Under the pieces are notes generated by a model. That model had not been told where the DNA came from. It saw nothing but the letters and a program-made list of their open reading frames with translations, and did not search any database. A DNA stretch of 9,394 nt, taken from contig CAMCYV010000045.1 of NCBI GenBank assembly GCA_945885645.1, forward strand, positions 1 to 9,394. The letters are read 5' to 3'. The DNA is from Bifidobacterium breve (GTDB lineage: Bacteria > Actinomycetota > Actinomycetes > S36-B12). Shown here one piece after another: positions 5,761 to 9,394 of the stretch. Position 1 is the stretch's first letter. The number at the start of each line of letters is the position of its first letter. Position numbers and translations under genes: made by a program.

Positions 5761-6813
5761 TCACTTGCGAGTAAGTGTGCCCACAACTACTTTGTGATTG
5801 TTAAAGGGGTCGGCCGCTGGTGATACTGAGTAATACACCCGCCAACTATTGGAACCTGTCGGCACGGCTGAAGGATCAAGGGAGTTTATGTTCGTCGGTG
5901 TTAACGCATTTTTATCCACCGACCATGTAAGCCCGTCCTTGGAAGTTGCGGCGTAAAGGCGTTGGGGAGGGGTTCCTGGTCCGGTAGAGACGAGTGCGAT
6001 CCAGTTTCCGTCCGTGGCTTGAATGACATCAGAGTCGACATATCCACCCGTGAATCGATAGCCCGAATCCAACACGAATTGTGTTCCTGATGCGTCAGTG
6101 GATGTGGCGCTGACAATTGCTTCTCCGGATTGAGAGGTAGGTGAATTGGTAAGAAGGCTTTGGGGAATCTTGCACTTCTTTAGCGCCTTCTTGTCTTTAG
6201 TTGTCAAAGTCGCCCCGTTGGCAATCACTTCAACTCGTTTTTTGCCAACGACTTTTGCTAAGCATGTGAATTGTGTCTTCGTTGGTCCGTTCGTCGAAGC
6301 TACCACTGGTTCTGTCGGTTTGGTTACCCAATACAAGCGAACCCGGCCGTCGGGGAGCACAACTGAATCTGGGACACCCCAGGCTTTCTGTTCTGGAGGT
6401 GATGTGAATCCAAGATTTAACGTTTGGCCTAATTGTGGAACGCCGGCCGCGTTATAGGTAACACTCGCGGTCGCAATCGACTTAGCCCCAGCAGTTGGTT
6501 GAATGAAATACGCACGCATTGAGCCGTTAGTCAATGTCACCTGGGTGTAGTCCGTTCCGAATCCGAAGGGAAGCGGTGCCCCTGTGCAATTACCCGACGT
6601 GGGGCATAGCGACATACTCCAACCGCCTCCACTGGGACCACCGCTATAAAAGACACGGTCAGTGCTCCCCGAGACATTCATTGCGAACGGGCTCACTCCC
6701 AGTAGGCCGGTGTCCTTGTCGCCTTGAAGCGTGAATGAGTCTGCGAAAGCAGGTGCCATTGTCACTGCACTTATAGCCAAGGCCGCAATTGCTGCAATTG
6801 TCTTTGTGTACAT
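5761..6813 (-). CDS. Secreted beta-propeller-like protein (sialidase/GH43-like fold)
   Basis: 350 residues from ATG 6813. The start MYTKTIAAIAALAISAVTM followed by APAFA-D is a clear signal peptide with probable cleavage after residue 24. The frame extends 19 residues further to ATG 6870, but that would bury the signal peptide. The mature part has propeller-like repeats: DSVVLPDGRVRLYWV (149-163), DSDVIQATDGNWIALVS (260-276), an Asp-box-like SKDGLTW (291-297) and DPSAVPTGSNSWRVYYS (313-329). This resembles the five-bladed exo-sialidase/GH43 fold, but I cannot assign catalytic residues or a substrate. A Lys-rich insertion bracketed by C184 and C214 interrupts the propeller, and a second Cys pair is C70/C76. 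It has no membrane anchor or sorting signal. It lies between tRNA-Ile and rfbA, divergent from rfbA. Confidence 0.75.
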   Translation of the reverse strand: MYTKTIAAIAALAISAVTMAPAFADSFTLQGDKDTGLLGVSPFAMNVSGSTDRVFYSGGPSGGGWSMSLCPTSGNCTGAPLPFGFGTDYTQVTLTNGSMRAYFIQPTAGAKSIATASVTYNAAGVPQLGQTLNLGFTSPPEQKAWGVPDSVVLPDGRVRLYWVTKPTEPVVASTNGPTKTQFTCLAKVVGKKRVEVIANGATLTTKDKKALKKCKIPQSLLTNSPTSQSGEAIVSATSTDASGTQFVLDSGYRFTGGYVDSDVIQATDGNWIALVSTGPGTPPQRLYAATSKDGLTWSVDKNALTPTNINSLDPSAVPTGSNSWRVYYSVSPAADPFNNHKVVVGTLTRK

Positions 6814-6820
6814 GGGCGTC

Positions 6821-6826
6821 AGAGTA
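6821..6826 (-). promoter_or_regulatory. Candidate leaderless -10 box of the secreted protein gene
   Basis: TACTCT (TANNNT) ends seven bases before ATG 6813 on the minus strand, and no Shine-Dalgarno precedes the ATG. This fits a leaderless transcript and supports the 6813 start over 6870. Confidence 0.45.
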
Positions 6827-6990
6827 CATCTAAGAGACGAATTTGGGACTTGTGTTTTTGGAAATGTCATTGAATTTTCACTTGTTTTTAACGAGGTCCT
6901 GACCCGGCCCTCGCGTGCGCTATTTCGTAAGGAACTGAGTGCGGACAGACCTGGAAACGACTATGTTCGCAAGCGGATCCCAGTGCCCGA

Positions 6991-6996
6991 TAGCCT
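6991..6996 (+). promoter_or_regulatory. Candidate leaderless -10 box of rfbA
   Basis: TAGCCT (TANNNT) ends six bases before the GTG at 7003, so transcription could begin at the start codon; no Shine-Dalgarno is present. TTCGCA at 6966-6971 is a poor -35 with a 19-base spacer. Confidence 0.4.
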
Positions 6997-7002
6997 TGCC
7001 GG

Positions 7003-7866
7003 GTGAAGGGAATAATTCTTGCCGGGGGAACAGGAAGTCGACTGTGGCCGATCACCAAGGGGGTCAGCAAGCAGTTACTTCCGGTTTATGACAAGCCGAT
7101 GCTGCATTACCCTTTAGCCACCTTGATGGCCGCACGCATCCAAGAAATCTTAGTAATCACAACACCCGAGGACTCTGAATCCTTCTCGCGATTGTTGGGT
7201 GACGGCTCGGCATGGGGAATGAATATCAGTTTCGCAACCCAGCCAAAGCCTGAAGGATTAGCCCAAGCATTTTTGATTGGTGAAAAGTTTTTGGACGGTG
7301 ACTCCGCCGCCTTAATTTTGGGTGACAATCTTTTTTATGGTCCGTCATTGGGACGTAAACTTGCTGACTTGACTTCGGTGGTCGGTGCACACGTGTTCGC
7401 CTATGAAGTGGCGAATCCCAGTGAATACGGTGTTGTCGCATTTGATGATGCGGGGGTTGCAACTTCCATTGAAGAAAAACCTGCGAACCCCAAGAGTTCC
7501 TATGCTGTTCCGGGTTTGTATTTCTATGACAACACGGTTGTTGAGGTAGCGAAATCCATTAAGCCATCTGCCCGCGGCGAATTGGAAATCACAGCCGTGA
7601 ATGACCATTACTTGCGGGCAGGTTCGCTTAAGGTCGCAATTTTAGAGCGAGGGACCGCGTGGTTGGACACCGGAACATTCCGTTCACTGCAGGACGCTGG
7701 TGAGTTTGTCCGAGTAATGGAGGACCGCACCGGAACCAAGGTTGGTTGCGTGGAAGAAATCGCGTGGCGCAATGGTTGGATTACTTCCGCACAATTATTG
7801 GAACTCGCCCAACCGCTGCTGAAAAGTGGTTATGGCGATTACTTAGCTGCGCTCGCCAACAAGTAA
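7003..7866 (+). CDS. rfbA: Glucose-1-phosphate thymidylyltransferase (RmlA/RfbA)
   Basis: 287 residues, near the usual 288-293. It joins dTTP and glucose 1-phosphate to make dTDP-glucose, the first step of dTDP-rhamnose and other dTDP-sugar synthesis in the cytoplasm. The nucleotidyltransferase signature GGTGSRLWPIT with R13 is at 8-18, followed by K23 and LLPVYDKPM at 25-33. The Mg-binding D108 is in LILGDNLFYG and the second metal Asp, D222, is in TAWLDTG. VPGLYFYDN and RGELEITAVND are typical. The start is GTG at 7003 (MKGIILAGG), with no Shine-Dalgarno but a TANNNT box six bases upstream. rmlB, rmlC and rmlD are not in this window, so it stands alone, opposite in strand to its neighbours and inside the gyrA-DUF3566-tRNA run. 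It probably supplies cell-envelope glycan synthesis. Confidence 0.96.
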   Translation: MKGIILAGGTGSRLWPITKGVSKQLLPVYDKPMLHYPLATLMAARIQEILVITTPEDSESFSRLLGDGSAWGMNISFATQPKPEGLAQAFLIGEKFLDGDSAALILGDNLFYGPSLGRKLADLTSVVGAHVFAYEVANPSEYGVVAFDDAGVATSIEEKPANPKSSYAVPGLYFYDNTVVEVAKSIKPSARGELEITAVNDHYLRAGSLKVAILERGTAWLDTGTFRSLQDAGEFVRVMEDRTGTKVGCVEEIAWRNGWITSAQLLELAQPLLKSGYGDYLAALANK

Positions 7867-7886
7867 TTAATAGGAAGTATGAGCGC

Positions 7887-8261
7887 TTAGGCGTCTTCGG
7901 TGAGTACAACCTCAACGCCACCTGTAAGGCCCACGGTGAGGTTGTACAGGATTGTGAACAAGCCTGCTAGTGCTGAGATGAGGACGATTTCAACCGAGGC
8001 AACGATGAGTGTCGCACCGATCACTTGCCAAAATCCGAGTGAAGTAATTAGATCAAGTCCACTCGTGCTACCGACAACGTCGGTGATTGTTCCTGAAATT
8101 GACTCGATGACGCCCGTGCGGTCGAGAATAAACCACACGACCGTGACCGCTATAACGAGAACAATGCCGATTGCGAGAGAAAGTACGAAGGCCGCTTTGG
8201 TCACCGACCAGGGGTCAAACCTGGATACGTAAAGCCGTGCCCGCCGCGGACCCCCACTCAC
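7887..8261 (-). CDS. DUF3566 transmembrane protein downstream of gyrA
   Basis: 124 residues. It starts at GTG 8261, which overlaps the gyrA TGA by four bases, so translation is probably coupled. The conserved family core begins at once: ARLYVSRFDPWSVTKAAF at 8-25, followed by a membrane helix at about 23-45. An extracytoplasmic Ser/Thr/Gly-rich linker (about 47-75) precedes a second hydrophobic segment at about 77-105 and the typical ending YNLTVGLTGGVEVVLTED. Most homologues carry a long disordered N-terminus before the core; here it is only about seven residues. The family sits beside gyrA across Actinobacteria and its function is not established. Confidence 0.92.
   Translation of the reverse strand: MSGGPRRARLYVSRFDPWSVTKAAFVLSLAIGIVLVIAVTVVWFILDRTGVIESISGTITDVVGSTSGLDLITSLGFWQVIGATLIVASVEIVLISALAGLFTILYNLTVGLTGGVEVVLTEDA
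7904..7947. repeat. 11-bp perfect inverted repeat at the DUF3566 3' end
   Basis: GTACAACCTCA (7904-7914) and TGAGGTTGTAC (7937-7947) are perfect reverse complements around a 22-base loop, which itself has a short GCC/GGC pair. It lies in the last codons of the DUF3566 gene and 38 bases past the rfbA stop. The 20-base gap between these convergent genes holds no other hairpin, so this may terminate or stabilise the rfbA transcript. There is no U-tract. Confidence 0.5.
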
Positions 8262-9394
8262 TCGCTTGCCTGACCTTCGACTTCTTCCACTTCCTCAGTG
8301 GATACTACTTCTTCGCCTTCGGTAGTTTCTTCTTCATCTTCTGCTCCCTTTGCGACAGCAACAACACTGACGTCTTCGCCCAGGCGCATCATGCGGACGC
8401 CCATGGTGTCCCGACCTGAGGCGCGAATTTCGTCGACCCTTGTACGGATAACGACACCATTTGATGCAATAGCAAAAATTTGATCAGTTTCCGCACACAC
8501 CATGGCGCCAACTAGCTCCCCGCGTTCTTCGGGAAGCTTCATTGCGCGCACACCTTTGATGCCACGTCCTTTTGCGGCCCACTCATCAACCGAGGTTCGC
8601 TTGGCAAACCCACCATCGGTGATGGTGACAACGAAAGTTCCGGGGGTGACAACATCCATTGAGAGCAGCGCATCGTCGCCACGGAAGCGCATACCAATCA
8701 CACCACCGGTTGCCCGGCCCATGGGTCGCAATGTTTCGTCATTGGCTGTGAATCGAGCTGATAGACCCTTTCTGGAGACCAGAAGTAGATCGTCGGTTTC
8801 TGACACTAGTCGTGCACCGATCAGTTCATCGCCCTCATGCAGATTGATCGCGATGATTCCACCTTGACGGTTGGTGTCGTATTCACTCAATCGAGTTTTC
8901 TTCACCAACCCAGACTTAGTTGACAACACAAGGTAGTCACTCGCGGCGTAGTCGGGAATTGCTAGGACCTGCGCAATCGTTTCATCTGGTTGGAATGCCA
9001 GCAGATTAGCGACATGTTGTCCGCGTGCATCACGTCCTGTTTCCGGTAACTGGTAGGCCTTCGCACGATAGACCCGACCAAGGTTGGTGAAAAACAGAAT
9101 CCAGTGGTGGGTGGTGCTGACAAACATGTGCTCAACGACATCGTCTTGACGCAGATTCGCGCCTTTAACTCCACGACCACCGCGGCGCTGGGATCTGTAC
9201 AGGTCGCTGAGGGTTCGCTTGGCATAACCACCTGAAGTGATTGTGACAACGACGTCTTCGACTGCAATGAGATCTTCGTCGGTGACGTCACCGTCCCAGG
9301 CAACAATTTCGGTTCGACGATCATCACCGAACTTTTCAGAGGTTTCTGTGAGTTCATCGCTGACAATCGTTCGTTGACGTTGGTCTGATGCCAA
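8258..9394 (-). CDS. gyrA: DNA gyrase subunit A, C-terminal part
   Basis: 378 residues of the C-terminal portion; the gene continues past the window edge, so the catalytic N-terminal domain and active-site Tyr are not visible. Together with GyrB it introduces negative supercoils using ATP. The C-terminal DNA-wrapping domain is complete. The GyrA box QRRGGRG lies at 9170-9190 and is needed for wrapping. About six pinwheel repeats follow the pattern hydrophobic strand, G-x-h-K/R-R-T/x (for example TSGGYAKRTL, STKSGLVKKTRL, ITDGGFAKRTS, IASNGVVIRTR). The last 27 residues are almost entirely Glu/Asp/Thr/Val, an acidic tail of the sort that tunes wrapping in other gyrases. It overlaps DUF3566 by four bases. 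gyrB is expected beyond the right edge. Confidence 0.97.
   Translation of the reverse strand: MASDQRQRTIVSDELTETSEKFGDDRRTEIVAWDGDVTDEDLIAVEDVVVTITSGGYAKRTLSDLYRSQRRGGRGVKGANLRQDDVVEHMFVSTTHHWILFFTNLGRVYRAKAYQLPETGRDARGQHVANLLAFQPDETIAQVLAIPDYAASDYLVLSTKSGLVKKTRLSEYDTNRQGGIIAINLHEGDELIGARLVSETDDLLLVSRKGLSARFTANDETLRPMGRATGGVIGMRFRGDDALLSMDVVTPGTFVVTITDGGFAKRTSVDEWAAKGRGIKGVRAMKLPEERGELVGAMVCAETDQIFAIASNGVVIRTRVDEIRASGRDTMGVRMMRLGEDVSVVAVAKGAEDEEETTEGEEVVSTEEVEEVEGQASE

Larger units (their letters stand above)
6814..7002. promoter_or_regulatory. Divergent promoter region between the propeller gene and rfbA
   Basis: 189 bases without a convincing gene; longer frames crossing it lack protein-like features. 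It should carry the promoters of both divergent genes, marked by the two TANNNT boxes at its ends. An A/T-rich stretch at 6855-6892 could serve as upstream promoter sequence. No operator palindrome or riboswitch was recognised. Confidence 0.5.

Noticed and set aside
5393..5764. 123-codon minus-strand frame spanning tRNA-Ile
   Set aside because: It runs through the tRNA and the DLW-39 start in a different frame; the tRNA and micropeptide explain the sequence.
5912..5920. DnaA-box-like TTATCCACC, with a second near match GTATCCACA at 5542-5550
   Set aside because: Each has one mismatch to TTATCCACA. They are far apart, one is inside a coding region, and there is no cluster or AT-rich unwinding element, so this is not oriC.
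5637..6927. 10-bp inverted copies of CGCTATTTCG at 5637-5646 and 6918-6927 flanking the propeller gene
   Set aside because: It resembles terminal repeats of an inserted unit, but dozens of 10-bp inverted matches are expected by chance in a window of this size. There is no target duplication or transposase.
5563..7866. Genomic island integrated at tRNA-Ile
   Set aside because: The extra genes lie on the 5' side of the tRNA, not the usual 3' attachment side. No integrase or repeated tRNA fragment was seen.

Overview
The window looks like an actinobacterial chromosome segment from next to the replication origin. Three things support this. TrxB, TrxA and a CwlM-type amidase homologue sit in their usual order. 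The gyrA 3' end is followed by a DUF3566 membrane protein, with tRNA-Ile(GAU), tRNA-Ala(UGC), a cyclophilin and a B-box rhomboid protease further on. A DLW-39-type micropeptide gene lies between the two tRNAs. Base composition looks balanced, near half G+C by eye, well below Streptomyces or Mycobacterium. That would fit a small-genome freshwater-type actinobacterium, but the sequence alone does not settle genus or order.

Layout. Positions 1-777 (+) hold the C-terminal part of a membrane-anchored protein, probably an anti-sigma factor. It is followed by trxB (865-1794), trxA (1847-2167) and cwlM (2171-3220), probably one redox and cell-wall transcription unit. A 33-residue membrane peptide gene (3195-3296, -) overlaps the cwlM 3' end. 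A hotdog thioesterase (3327-3755, +) reads away from it. From 3759 the minus strand dominates: rhomboid protease (3759-4601), cyclophilin (4607-5125), tRNA-Ala (5211-5283), DLW-39 peptide (5341-5466), tRNA-Ile (5563-5637), a secreted beta-propeller-like protein (5761-6813), then DUF3566 (7887-8261) and gyrA (8258 to the window edge). A lone plus-strand glucose-1-phosphate thymidylyltransferase gene (7003-7866) sits between the propeller gene and DUF3566.

How it fits together. In well-known actinobacterial chromosomes the trxB-trxA-cwlM group is on one side of oriC and the gyrA-DUF3566-tRNA-cyclophilin-rhomboid group is on the other, both on the same strand, with parAB, rnpA, rpmH, dnaA, dnaN and gyrB between them. 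Here the two groups abut tail to tail on opposite strands. That is the arrangement expected if the origin segment has been inverted as a block. The propeller and rfbA genes also interrupt the usual gyrA-DUF3566-tRNA-Ile run.

Other points of note: a CwlM homologue whose first two zinc-ligand positions appear exchanged (Glu/His instead of His/Glu), two micropeptide genes, three genes with a TANNNT box 6-7 bases before the start codon (candidate leaderless transcripts), and an 11-bp perfect inverted repeat at the end of the DUF3566 gene. I found no insertion sequence, CRISPR array, toxin-antitoxin pair or clearly new defence system. No gene-free stretch exceeds 300 bases; the longest is the 189-base divergent promoter region at 6814-7002.
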